Assembly (NCBI RefSeq): GCF_900182725.1
Contig: NZ_FXTO01000033.1
Coordinates: 1-38,391, forward strand
From: Thalassovita litoralis
GTDB lineage: Bacteria; Pseudomonadota; Alphaproteobacteria; Rhodobacterales; Rhodobacteraceae
Length of the DNA stretch: 38,391 nucleotides
Direction: 5' to 3'
The notes under the pieces are model-generated. The model was not told the origin of the DNA. It saw only the letters and a list, made by a program, of their open reading frames with translations, and made no database searches. The position numbers and the translations under genes are program-made. This document shows, in pieces, positions 7,493-15,558 of the stretch. Positions within the stretch are counted from its first letter, which is position 1; each line of letters opens with the position of its first letter.

Positions 7493-8691
7493 CAGCGACG
7501 CCCCCATGCCATTTGGATTGTCTGTTCCAACTCATCTCCAACGCCATTCACGCTGGTCAGAGCGCGATCAATCGTTTTTCTAATGAATTGGCTCGGATCA
7601 ACTTCGTAGACGGTTTGCTGGGTCATACCGGCGTCCGAGATTGCTGTAGATTTCAGCATTGGCTCAGTCATGACCTGTCCGGCCAAGATCGATCTCAGGT
7701 AGCCCGCCATCTGGGTCTGAGGCCCGTCCGACGGCTCGTATCTCGTGATCAAGAACTTTACGAAGTCCCATGTAACGCGCCTGCCAATGGCTTCTTCGAC
7801 AGCCTTTACCGTTTCCGAAGCAAGTTTCAGGAACTGGCTCATTGAAGCAATGTCGAGCATGCCAGGCACGACCGTTACTAGGAGTCCCGTCGAGGCTGCC
7901 AACGCCGTTAGGGTCAGAAAGCCAAGTTGAGGTGGGCAGTCGATCAGAACGATGTCGTAATTCGCCTCTACTTCCTCAAGCGCTAAGGCAAGACGCTCCG
8001 CAAATATGGGTTGCACCCGGCGGGCGAGGGCGTTTGCCGTCTCAGTTTCGTATTCCGAGAGCATCAGGCCCGCTGGGACCATATCGAGCTTATGGAAGTA
8101 GGTTTTTTGGATGACGGCTGAGAGCGGAACTTGTTCCTCATATCTCAGGGCATCATAGATTGTGCCGCCTTCGGCGAACTCGAGCTCTGGCCGAAAGCCG
8201 AAAAAGGTGGTCAAACTTGCCTGCGGATCGAGATCCAAGACCAACACTCGGTAACCTCGCAAAGCATACCGTTGTGCAAGATGGATCGTTGCTGTTGTTT
8301 TTGACGATCCGCCTTTGAAATTGACGACAGATATCACCTGGAGACGATCGCCTTCACGTCGACCGGGGCGGTAGCTTTCTGCGTTCTTTCCGGTGCGCCC
8401 CAGAATGTCGCGCAGCTTATCGATCTCTTGGGCTGTGTAGAACCGGTGTCCGCGGTTGTCTGTATGAACTTCCGGGAAGCTGCCGTCCTTGTGCCGGTTG
8501 CGCAGGTTAGATGTGCTAACGCGCAGGAGGCTGGCAACTTCGGTAGAACTGAATCGGCGCAGGGACTTTCGTTCTTCGGGCTCGAAAGCGATCTTCATCT
8601 GGCGATCCAAAGATTCAGCCAGATTGTCGGCAAATGCTCCGATGTCGGAAGAGCCTATGCCTTGCGCGTATCCAACGTTACGATCATCCAT
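7492..8691 (-). CDS. repA: RepA plasmid partition ATPase (ParA family)
   Basis: Encodes 399 aa. Residues about 46-100 form a MerR-like winged helix-turn-helix (FSSTEVASLLRVSTSNLRNR). The deviant Walker A motif KGGSSKTT is at 126-133, LDLDPQ follows near 155, and DIVLIDCPPQLG forms the second motif. RepA positions plasmid copies with RepB and represses its own operon. First gene of repABC; the dyad operator lies about 40-90 bases upstream. Confidence 0.95.
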   Translation of the reverse strand: MDDRNVGYAQGIGSSDIGAFADNLAESLDRQMKIAFEPEERKSLRRFSSTEVASLLRVSTSNLRNRHKDGSFPEVHTDNRGHRFYTAQEIDKLRDILGRTGKNAESYRPGRREGDRLQVISVVNFKGGSSKTTATIHLAQRYALRGYRVLVLDLDPQASLTTFFGFRPELEFAEGGTIYDALRYEEQVPLSAVIQKTYFHKLDMVPAGLMLSEYETETANALARRVQPIFAERLALALEEVEANYDIVLIDCPPQLGFLTLTALAASTGLLVTVVPGMLDIASMSQFLKLASETVKAVEEAIGRRVTWDFVKFLITRYEPSDGPQTQMAGYLRSILAGQVMTEPMLKSTAISDAGMTQQTVYEVDPSQFIRKTIDRALTSVNGVGDELEQTIQMAWGRR

Positions 8692-8731
8692 GTCCTGCCG
8701 CCCACTCTCGGCCTCTGTTGAGGCTCTTGGT

Positions 8732-8778
8732 CATTCTGACGGTGTACAGCGCGACTGACGCGTTTTACCGTCAGAATG
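8732..8778. promoter_or_regulatory. Dyad operator upstream of repA
   Basis: CATTCTGACGGT (8732-8743) and ACCGTCAGAATG (8767-8778) are perfect 12-bp inverted arms separated by 23 bases. A further TTCTGACGGTGT half-site lies at 8985. The layout suits autorepression of repABC by RepA with RepB. Confidence 0.7.
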
Positions 8779-8832
8779 GGAATGCCACGATCAAGTGAGT
8801 CCGGCAAGAAGAATCTAGATGTAGTGTGAAAG

Positions 8833-8841
8833 TTATCCACA
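8833..8841. promoter_or_regulatory. DnaA box
   Basis: TTATCCACA matches the consensus DnaA box exactly. It lies between repA and the resolvase gene. A single copy may assist replication or regulate repA. Confidence 0.55.
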
Positions 8842-9033
8842 GCACCAATACGTACAGTCACATCAAGATAACTGCAAGTTGTTGATTTTATGGTGATAAA
8901 TCCAAAAGACCGTGCTTCAAGCCATTCATGGGGATTGTTTGGATGGTATTGGCTAAACCCATGCAACCAATGGCACAATTGACCTTCTGACGGTGTTTAG
9001 AGCGATAGATTCAGCTGTTTGAGCCTCTGCTAG

Positions 9034-9942
9034 TTACAGTTGGGAGTGAGCCGATTCTGATGAAATTAGGCCAAGCCGCTCCGCTCGTTCGAGCAACATT
9101 TTGACCGAAGACGGCTGCCAGCTGGCACGACCTCGAGGGGTCCGTTCGCGCATCGACTCTAGCCGATCGCAGATCGCCTGCAGCGTGATTTCGGGGTCCG
9201 CGCCTTTGATCGCTGCGACGATGGCCGGCAGGCGGTCATCGGTTTCGCGGCGTCCGGCGCGGCCAAGCACCTCGGCAGGAAGGAACCCGTCGCGCACATA
9301 TGCCTTCACAGCGCGGAGCAGTCGGCCTTGTGTCCAATGGTGATCTGGGGGCAGGGGGGCATTGATAATTCGCAGCACGTCTTCCCAAGCCATATCGGGG
9401 CGCAGGCGGCGCACATGAGGCACCCAATCCTGCGCGGTCTCGTTCAGGCGTTCCATATAGCCGTCCTGCCGTGCCAGCCGCACCTTGCGCAGCGCGGCGG
9501 GATCCTTGGCGCGTAGCCCTGGGTTGCCGCCTACGCGCCCTTTGGCGCGCGCAGAGGCAAGCCCGGCCTTTGTGCGCTCGCGGATCAGAGCGCGTTCGAA
9601 CTCAGCCGCAGCGCCCAGAACCTGCAACGTGAACTTGCCCTGGGGCGAGGCAGTGTCGATCGGGTCCTGGAGCGAGCGGAAGAACGCCCCCTTTCCCTCC
9701 AGTCTTTCGATCACCTCCAGCAAGTGCGACAGAGATCGCGCAAGCCGGTCGATCCGCACAACGACCAGCGTATCGCCGCTCTGGACGCGTTCGAGCACGC
9801 GTGCCAGCACCGGTCGCGCGCGATTGCCGCCCGAGGCGTGCTCTTCAAAGATCTCGGCGCATCCCGCAGACTGCAGGGCCTCAGACTGGGGCAGGGGGGT
9901 CTGATCCTCTGTGGAAACACGGGCGTAGCCTATCAGGGGCAT
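9034..9942 (-). CDS. Serine recombinase, resolvase/invertase family
   Basis: Encodes 302 aa. The N-terminal resolvase domain has GYARVSTEDQ with the catalytic serine at residue 10, then RIDRLARS and AEFERALIRERTKAGL, the conserved arginine-containing motifs. The C-terminal part (about 150-302) is much longer than the short helix-turn-helix tail of Tn3 or Hin recombinases and holds two helical DNA-binding-like segments. It probably resolves plasmid multimers or belongs to a lost transposon. Near-palindromic sites lie directly upstream of its start. Confidence 0.9.
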   Translation of the reverse strand: MPLIGYARVSTEDQTPLPQSEALQSAGCAEIFEEHASGGNRARPVLARVLERVQSGDTLVVVRIDRLARSLSHLLEVIERLEGKGAFFRSLQDPIDTASPQGKFTLQVLGAAAEFERALIRERTKAGLASARAKGRVGGNPGLRAKDPAALRKVRLARQDGYMERLNETAQDWVPHVRRLRPDMAWEDVLRIINAPLPPDHHWTQGRLLRAVKAYVRDGFLPAEVLGRAGRRETDDRLPAIVAAIKGADPEITLQAICDRLESMRERTPRGRASWQPSSVKMLLERAERLGLISSESAHSQL

Positions 9943-9944
9943 GA

Positions 9945-9990
9945 AAACGGGCCGTTTGCAATTTTATGTATCATCAATAAACGACCGTTT
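9945..9990. repeat. Two near-identical palindromes beside the resolvase (candidate res site)
   Basis: AAACGGGCCGTTT at 9945-9957 and AAACGACCGTTT at 9979-9990 are two short dyads 34 bases apart, immediately upstream of the resolvase start. Serine resolvases act at paired dyads next to their own gene, so this may be its crossover site and operator. Confidence 0.5.
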
Positions 9991-10143
9991 GTAAACGAAA
10001 GCAAGTAAGTGCTCGCTCGTCGTGCTCGTCCAAAAACCCTTGGTTTCCTTGCGCTGAGCGCGATCAGAGAGCCCTCGCCGACCATCGCCCGCGCGTGCTA
10101 TCTAAGAAGCGTGGGTCCACTCTGACAAAACCCTTGGGTAAAA

Positions 10144-10165
10144 TGCAAAAATCCAGTATTTTGCA
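10144..10165. promoter_or_regulatory. Inverted repeat directly before the DUF1612-like gene
   Basis: TGCAAAA and TTTTGCA form a 7-bp dyad with an 8-base centre, ending three bases before the ATG at 10169. No Shine-Dalgarno sequence is visible, so this may be an operator over the transcription start of a short-leader or leaderless mRNA. Confidence 0.45.
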
Positions 10166-10168
10166 CAT

Positions 10169-11236
10169 ATGAAGCCTCAAGCGCCTGCCTTTCATGATGA
10201 ATCGGACGCTCTCTTTCTCGATGCTGAGGGGGTGGAACAGTCGTCCGAGGACGATCTTTGGTTCTTGCCCGGTCCCATGGAAGAGGAGCCGGATTATCTG
10301 CCGCCCGGACCACGGGCCGAACCGCGCGAAACCGAAGTCCTTGATGAATGGCGGAAAGCAGAGGCGGGTCTCGCCGCGCGTCTTGCCAGTGTAGCTGGTC
10401 GCGTCGGCGCGCTGGACGACCGCCTGAAGCGCGGCCCCGAAGGATGGCGACACAGGCTTGCCCTGATCGAGGCAGCTGACCTCAGCTGGTTTGTGGGTGA
10501 TCGTATCGTCCCGGATCGCCTTGCTCTTTGGATATCCATGCGCCTGTCAGGCGTTCAGGAGGACACCGCAGCACTCGCGCGTGTCGGATGGGCAGTTCGC
10601 CGTTTGAGCGGCGGGCCGGGGCCCGAGGTGGACCTTTCCGCCTTTCTCGACCGCCGCGACCCCGAGAACCTTGGTGATGATGCCGAACCTTTCATGAATC
10701 GTGCGAGCGGCTGGCTGGATCTGATGGCGCGAGCTGTCGATCTGCATCCGATCAGCCGCGCCTGCATGGGTTTCCACCTCTGGAACCTCGCTGGTCTTGG
10801 ACAGCACGGAGACGGGATGGAGGCGGCAGTCACAGCCGCAAGGATTGCGGCCGGTGAGGGAAGGGGGGCAGTCTTTGCACCTCTGGCCATGGGCGGATCA
10901 GGGGGGCTGCGCGCTGGCGGCCCACCCGCTGACCGTCTGGCGCGTTGGCTCGATGGGATGATGACAGCATCCTTGAGCGCGATGCGGCACCTAGACGACA
11001 TAGAGGCATGGGCTATGCGCGCAGACGCCGAAATGGCACCGCTCTCGGGCAAGACGCCACCTGCTCTCCGCGCCTTACTGACCGAGTGGCCACTCGTCTC
11101 TGCACCGATGACCGAAATCTTGACTGGCGCCAGCCGCGCCGCCGTCCAGCGCAACCTTGGCTGGTTGGAAGCGCGGGGTCTGATCCGTGAGGTGACCGGG
11201 CAGGGGCGCTATCGGATGTGGCGTGCAACGATATAG
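10169..11236 (+). CDS. DNA-binding protein resembling RHE_PE00001/DUF1612 family
   Basis: Encodes 355 aa. After an acidic N-terminus (Asp/Glu/Pro-rich, 1-55) comes an alpha-helical body (about 60-300) and a C-terminal helix-turn-helix, MTEILTGASRAAVQRNLGWLEARGLIREV. The arrangement of a helical body with RLALIEAADLSWFVGDR and a C-terminal winged helix resembles the RHE_PE00001 (DUF1612) family of alphaproteobacterial plasmid proteins, whose role is unknown. I recognise this from memory only. It is divergent from the resolvase and next to repABC. Confidence 0.6.
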   Translation: MKPQAPAFHDESDALFLDAEGVEQSSEDDLWFLPGPMEEEPDYLPPGPRAEPRETEVLDEWRKAEAGLAARLASVAGRVGALDDRLKRGPEGWRHRLALIEAADLSWFVGDRIVPDRLALWISMRLSGVQEDTAALARVGWAVRRLSGGPGPEVDLSAFLDRRDPENLGDDAEPFMNRASGWLDLMARAVDLHPISRACMGFHLWNLAGLGQHGDGMEAAVTAARIAAGEGRGAVFAPLAMGGSGGLRAGGPPADRLARWLDGMMTASLSAMRHLDDIEAWAMRADAEMAPLSGKTPPALRALLTEWPLVSAPMTEILTGASRAAVQRNLGWLEARGLIREVTGQGRYRMWRATI

Positions 11237-11349
11237 TAGAGAAGCCTTTTTGGATTTAGCCCTTTGCTGACCCAGTTGGCGCGTGAACGTCTAGCATTGA
11301 AATCGCTATTCAACCCTCTGCTTCTCGCGGTTAAGTGAAAATTTAACCC

Positions 11350-11380
11350 TTGAACCTCTAGTTGCTAGACGTTTTAGCGT
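11350..11380 (+). promoter_or_regulatory. MerR-type promoter/operator 1 (L,D-transpeptidase)
   Basis: TTGAAC, then CTCTAG-TTG-CTAGAC, four bases, then TAGCGT, giving a 19-bp spacer. The core TCTAG-TTG-CTAGA (11357-11369) is a perfect dyad. Same architecture as the other five MerR sites on this plasmid. Confidence 0.8.
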
Positions 11381-11438
11381 CGAGCAAATCGATCTGACAG
11401 ATCCGACACCGAAATAGAAACTGCGCGGAGCACGATAC

Positions 11439-12104
11439 ATGCTGACAAGACGACACTTCATCCAGACGACTACCGCATTGTTCTCGGCGTCTATCTCGAG
11501 TCCGCTCCTCGCTGACACCTGGCCCACTGAAGCGGAAAAGGCTGCTTGGGATGCACAGGTTACACCGCCGGGCTATAATCCAGCCACATCAAACCCGTGG
11601 GGCCTGCATCCGCGCTTTCTGCCGCAGCGGGTTGTAGCTAAAGATGGTCTTGTGGCCGGTGACATCCATGTCGATGCTGTTGCGCGCTATCTTTACCATA
11701 TCGAGGAAGGCGGAACGGCGATGCGCTATGGCGTAGCGATTGCTCGTGGCAAACTTTATGAGCCGGGTGTCTACACGATTAAGCGCAAGGTCAGGTGGCC
11801 GCATTGGCAGCCAACACAGAACATGATTGACCGCGACCCGGAGCTCTACGCCGATATCGCTGACGGTATGGAACCCGGACCTGAGAACGCGCTCGGGTCA
11901 CGGGCGCTTTATCTCTTTGTCGGGGACCGAGACACCTATCTGCGCATCCATGGTACACCACAGCCGCGAAGCATCGGCGGCCGAGCAAGTTCCGGTTGCG
12001 TCCGGATGGTCATGGCGCACATAAACGATCTGTATCCGAATGTGGAGATTGGCTCGATGGCGTTCCTATATTCGGCCGAGGACAGCGTGACTCCGCAGAG
12101 TTGA
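11439..12104 (+). CDS. L,D-transpeptidase (YkuD domain), Tat-type signal
   Basis: Encodes 221 aa. The N-terminus (LTRRHFIQTTTALFSASIS) is a twin-arginine-like signal peptide. The YkuD domain follows, with catalytic signature H171-G...S-S-G-C187-V-R. Such enzymes make 3-3 peptidoglycan cross-links or attach proteins to peptidoglycan. GGAG about 9 bases upstream supports the start. The gene is monocistronic behind MerR-type site 1 and faces a small lipoprotein gene. Metal-induced cross-link remodelling is the inferred role. Confidence 0.92.
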   Translation: MLTRRHFIQTTTALFSASISSPLLADTWPTEAEKAAWDAQVTPPGYNPATSNPWGLHPRFLPQRVVAKDGLVAGDIHVDAVARYLYHIEEGGTAMRYGVAIARGKLYEPGVYTIKRKVRWPHWQPTQNMIDRDPELYADIADGMEPGPENALGSRALYLFVGDRDTYLRIHGTPQPRSIGGRASSGCVRMVMAHINDLYPNVEIGSMAFLYSAEDSVTPQS

Positions 12105-12143
12105 CCCAAGCCGCGCCGTCAATCCGACGCTTGGACGCGTCAA

Positions 12144-12413
12144 TCAGGATTGGCGCGCGACGCAGATGGGATTGCCGCCTGCCGATCGCAACGGGACCAA
12201 GGTCGTTTCCACAGGCCCACTATGCGCATACCAATAGCAATTATCTTCGGGACGTAGCCGTGCCGTGTTGAGATCCTGGTCGGGTGCAGCGAGGGCTGCG
12301 ACAGATTCTGGAATATTCCCGACCCTGAATGGATCGTTGTCTTCCTTCGGAGGTACCGCACAGCCAGCCAGGGCCAATGTTGCAACCATGATCACCGCAT
12401 ATTTTTGAAGCAT
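12144..12413 (-). CDS. Small lipoprotein of unknown function (89 aa)
   Basis: Encodes 89 aa beginning MLQKYAVIMVATLALAGC, a lipoprotein signal with lipobox LALAGC and acylated Cys at about 18. The mature part contains NCYWYAHSGPVETTLVPLR and ends ICVARQ, leaving two further cysteines that could pair. The start at 12413 is chosen because the signal peptide begins there. It converges with the L,D-transpeptidase (39 bases between stops). I recall similar short lipoproteins beside L,D-transpeptidases in Rhodobacterales; that is not verified here. Confidence 0.75.
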   Translation of the reverse strand: MLQKYAVIMVATLALAGCAVPPKEDNDPFRVGNIPESVAALAAPDQDLNTARLRPEDNCYWYAHSGPVETTLVPLRSAGGNPICVARQS

Positions 12414-12518
12414 ATCTATCTCACTTTTTGGCAGGTCAGCCGCGTCCACAGACTTGGCAACGCGTTTCAAGGTTCCGCAGATCGGTGTCCTTACTTGACC
12501 AAGTTTCTGTTTTAGCTC

Positions 12519-12549
12519 TTGAAGCTCTAGTTACTGTAGGGGCTATCTC
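12519..12549 (+). promoter_or_regulatory. MerR-type promoter/operator 2 (P-type ATPase)
   Basis: TTGAAG, then CTCTAG-TTA-CTGTAG, GGGC, then TATCTC with a 19-bp spacer. It lies 34 bases upstream of the ATPase start. Confidence 0.85.
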
Positions 12550-12582
12550 AATGTGGAATGAACGAATCCCGAGGTCAATCCC

Positions 12583-14979
12583 ATGTCTTCCAATGGCCAC
12601 CGCCACGACCACAAGCACAGCTCTGACTGCAGTCACGATCATGTTGATGATCACAAACATGCGAGCGTAGCTCGCTACTCTCATGGAGATGGTGCTGCGT
12701 GCTGCGGTGCTGGAGCCAACACGGGACCGGCAGAATCCATCCCGTCGAATGGGCGAAGTTTTCAAGTTTCCGGTCTGGATTGTGCCGAAGAGGTGGCAAT
12801 CCTGAATAGGGTGGTCGGTCCAAAAGTCGGCGGGACTGAGCATCTGGCGTTCGATGTCATCAATGGGCGGATGACAATTCTGGATACCGCAGTCGGGATT
12901 TCGGACAACGAGATTTCGCAACTGGTCGCGAGTACCGGCATGAGCGCAAAACCGTGGGACGCCGACAACGCAGCAGAGAATCAGGCCGCGCATCTGGCAC
13001 GTCAAAAGCGGTTTACCGCGCTCAGCGGCGGCTTCTGGGTGGCAGGTTTTCTCTACCACATCGTCGAAACCGGCATGGGTGGTGCGCTCGGGCTATTCGC
13101 AGGGCACGGAGAAATGCCGATGCCACTCGCGGAAGCAGGGTTATTCGCGGTGGCAATTCTCTTCGGGGTCTGGCTGGTCGCGCCCAAGGCTTGGTCTTCC
13201 GCGCGACGGTTTTCCCCTGACATGAACTTGTTGATGGTGGTCGCAGTGGCGGGTGCCATCGGGCTGGGCGAATTCTTCGAGGCCGCGACGGTTGCGTTTT
13301 TCTTCTCACTTTCGCTTTACCTTGAGAGCTGGAGTGTGGGGCGGGCCCGCAACGCGGTATCGGCCTTGCTGGATCTGGCGCCGCCGACAGCTCGGGTGAT
13401 CCGATCAGATGGCAGCGAAACCGATGTGCCTGCGGCAGAGGTCGCCGTGAACGATCGCTTCATTGTGCGCGGCGGCGACCGCATCCCCCTCGACGGTGAA
13501 GTGGTGGAGGGGGCGGGAGCCGTCGATCAGGCTCCCATTACCGGAGAAAGCGCGCTCGTGCCAAAGGAGCCGGGCGATGAGGTCTATGCCGGCACGATCA
13601 ACGGCGAAGGCACACTGACGGTACGAGCGACCAAGGCAGCTTCCGACACAGTGTTGGCCAAGATCATCCGTCTGGTCGGTGATGCCCATGCCCGCCGCGC
13701 GCCGGTCGAGCAATGGGTGGCGAAATTCGCGCGCATTTATACACCCATCGTGATGGCGGTGGCGATCACCATCGCGGTGGTGCCGCCACTCTTGCTCGGC
13801 GGCGCCTGGGACTATTGGTTCTACAATGCGCTGGTCCTTCTTGTCATCGCATGTCCTTGCGCACTGGTCATTTCTACGCCGGTGTCCATTGTAGCAGCGC
13901 TGGCCGCTTCGGCGCGAGCAGGGGTGCTCATCAAGGGCGGCGCTTATGTCGAAGCGCCAGGGCGCACCACAGCGCTGGCGATGGACAAGACGGGAACGAT
14001 CACCATGGGCGAGCCTGAGGTGGCGGCGGTTCACCCGCTGGGTGAAGCCTCCGCTCGCGAAATCATCACGCTGGCAGCCAGTCTGGAGGCGCGGTCCTCG
14101 CACCCGCTGGCACGCGCCATCCTCGCGCGCGCAGAAAGCGATGGTGTTTCCGTGTCTGCCGCAGAGGACACGCGGACCGTGCCTGGGCGCGGGCTCGAAG
14201 GACGCGCCGACCGGCGCGCGATCTGGCTCGGATCAGATCGGTTTGCCCAAGAGAAAGGTTTCAGCAATGCCATTCCGGCGGATCTTCGGGACCGGATCGA
14301 AGGGGCAGGCAGCACCCTGGTTGCCGTGGGTGACGAGACCGGCGTGACCGGCGTGCTGGAGCTTCGTGACCGCATTCGCCCCGATGCAAAGGGTATCGTT
14401 GCGCGTCTGCACGCGCAGGGTGTGAAGACAATCGTGATGTTGACGGGCGACAACGAACGCACCGCACGTGCGGTGGCGGCCGAGGTCGGCATTGACGAGG
14501 TGCGCGCCGAACTCTTGCCAGAAGACAAGGTGAAGGCCATCGAGGAACTGGTGGAATGCCACGATATGGTGGCGATGATCGGCGACGGCGTGAACGACGC
14601 GCCCGCAATGGCGCGCGCGCATTATGCCATTGCCATGGGGGCTGTCGGATCGGATGCGGCGATCGAAACGGCAGATATTGCACTGATGACCGACGATCTG
14701 GCTCGAGTGCCGTGGCTGATTACTCACTCTCGGCGGACAATGACGATTATCCACCAGAATATCGGTATATCGCTGGCAACAAAGGCGCTGTTCGTCGGGC
14801 TGACCGCGTTCGGGATGGCCTCGATGTGGGGCGCCATCGCTGCGGATGTAGGCGTTTCCCTGTTGGTGGTCGCCAATGCGCTGCGGCTTTTGAACGGCCA
14901 TCGGATCAAGGACGGGCCTTCGGGCGGTGAACCGGTGGGCGAGCAGATGGCGAAGGGAGCACTGGCGCACGGTCATTGA
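12583..14979 (+). CDS. zntA: Heavy-metal P1B-type ATPase (Zn/Cd/Pb/Co exporter)
   Basis: Encodes 798 aa. Residues 1-35 are rich in His and Cys (HRHDHKH, CSHDH), a metal-binding tail. The HMA domain (about 58-130) has GLDCAEE with a single Cys (C67) instead of the usual CxxC. The membrane CPC motif is at 424-426, the phosphorylated Asp at 468 (DKTGT), and GDGVNDAP begins near 667; TGES lies near 320. CPC with these features places it in the divalent Zn/Cd/Pb group of efflux pumps in the inner membrane. It is preceded by MerR-type site 2 and probably cotranscribed with the next gene (63 bases). Confidence 0.93.
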   Translation: MSSNGHRHDHKHSSDCSHDHVDDHKHASVARYSHGDGAACCGAGANTGPAESIPSNGRSFQVSGLDCAEEVAILNRVVGPKVGGTEHLAFDVINGRMTILDTAVGISDNEISQLVASTGMSAKPWDADNAAENQAAHLARQKRFTALSGGFWVAGFLYHIVETGMGGALGLFAGHGEMPMPLAEAGLFAVAILFGVWLVAPKAWSSARRFSPDMNLLMVVAVAGAIGLGEFFEAATVAFFFSLSLYLESWSVGRARNAVSALLDLAPPTARVIRSDGSETDVPAAEVAVNDRFIVRGGDRIPLDGEVVEGAGAVDQAPITGESALVPKEPGDEVYAGTINGEGTLTVRATKAASDTVLAKIIRLVGDAHARRAPVEQWVAKFARIYTPIVMAVAITIAVVPPLLLGGAWDYWFYNALVLLVIACPCALVISTPVSIVAALAASARAGVLIKGGAYVEAPGRTTALAMDKTGTITMGEPEVAAVHPLGEASAREIITLAASLEARSSHPLARAILARAESDGVSVSAAEDTRTVPGRGLEGRADRRAIWLGSDRFAQEKGFSNAIPADLRDRIEGAGSTLVAVGDETGVTGVLELRDRIRPDAKGIVARLHAQGVKTIVMLTGDNERTARAVAAEVGIDEVRAELLPEDKVKAIEELVECHDMVAMIGDGVNDAPAMARAHYAIAMGAVGSDAAIETADIALMTDDLARVPWLITHSRRTMTIIHQNIGISLATKALFVGLTAFGMASMWGAIAADVGVSLLVVANALRLLNGHRIKDGPSGGEPVGEQMAKGALAHGH

Positions 14980-15042
14980 TCCGACGTCTTCGGTAGAGTA
15001 ACCTCTGGCACCAACAGACCTCGCAAAAAGGGGCGTCGAGCA

Positions 15043-15555
15043 GTGACAAACACCAGATTTCCACGGCGCGCCTTTTTGATGGGCGGATTGGCCTCCTTCC
15101 TGTCAGGTTGTGCCAGCAAGTTCCGGTCTTACAACGGACCCGAAGTGACCCGGCTACGCATGTATAAGGCACAGCGGTTTCTGGTTCTGGACGGGGTGGA
15201 TGACGTCTTGCGGACCTATCCCATCGGATTAGGCTTCGCGCCCGAAGGTCACAAGCAGTTCGAGGGGGACGGCCGTACGCCGGAGGGCTCCTACGTGATT
15301 GATCGGCGCAACCCGGAGAGCCTCTTTCACCTGTCGATTGGCATCTCATATCCCAACGCGGCAGACATCGCTTTTGCGCAGGCTCAAGGAAAGTCGCCCG
15401 GTGGCGACATTTTCATCCACGGAGGACCGCGCAAGGGGATCGACCCAATGAATGTCCGCGACTGGACGGCAGGCTGCATCGCCGTCACTGACCGCCAGAT
15501 CGAGGAAATCTATGCCATGGTCAGGGACGGGACACCGATCGACATTTACGCCTAA
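15043..15555 (+). CDS. L,D-transpeptidase lipoprotein (YkuD domain)
   Basis: Encodes 170 aa from a GTG start. The N-terminus has FPRRAFLMGG (twin-arginine-like) running into lipobox FLSGC, so it is probably a Tat-exported lipoprotein. The YkuD catalytic signature is HGG at about 126 and DWTAGC with Cys145, followed by IAVTD. It is a different subfamily from the 11439 enzyme (HGG...TAGC rather than HGT...SSGC). It follows the P-type ATPase by 63 bases on the same strand, suggesting shared induction. An acylated substrate for LspA and Lnt is thus encoded on the same plasmid. Confidence 0.9.
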   Translation: MTNTRFPRRAFLMGGLASFLSGCASKFRSYNGPEVTRLRMYKAQRFLVLDGVDDVLRTYPIGLGFAPEGHKQFEGDGRTPEGSYVIDRRNPESLFHLSIGISYPNAADIAFAQAQGKSPGGDIFIHGGPRKGIDPMNVRDWTAGCIAVTDRQIEEIYAMVRDGTPIDIYA

Positions 15556-15558
15556 GGA

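Larger units (their letters stand above)
8692..9033. other. repABC upstream control region
   Basis: No gene is visible in these 342 bases. They hold the 12-bp dyad at 8732-8778, a perfect DnaA box at 8833-8841, and a third copy of the operator half-site at 8985-8994 (TTCTGACGGT followed by GTTTAG, compared with GTACAG in the first copy). The base composition is AT-rich. This region should contain the repA promoter on the minus strand. Confidence 0.6.
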
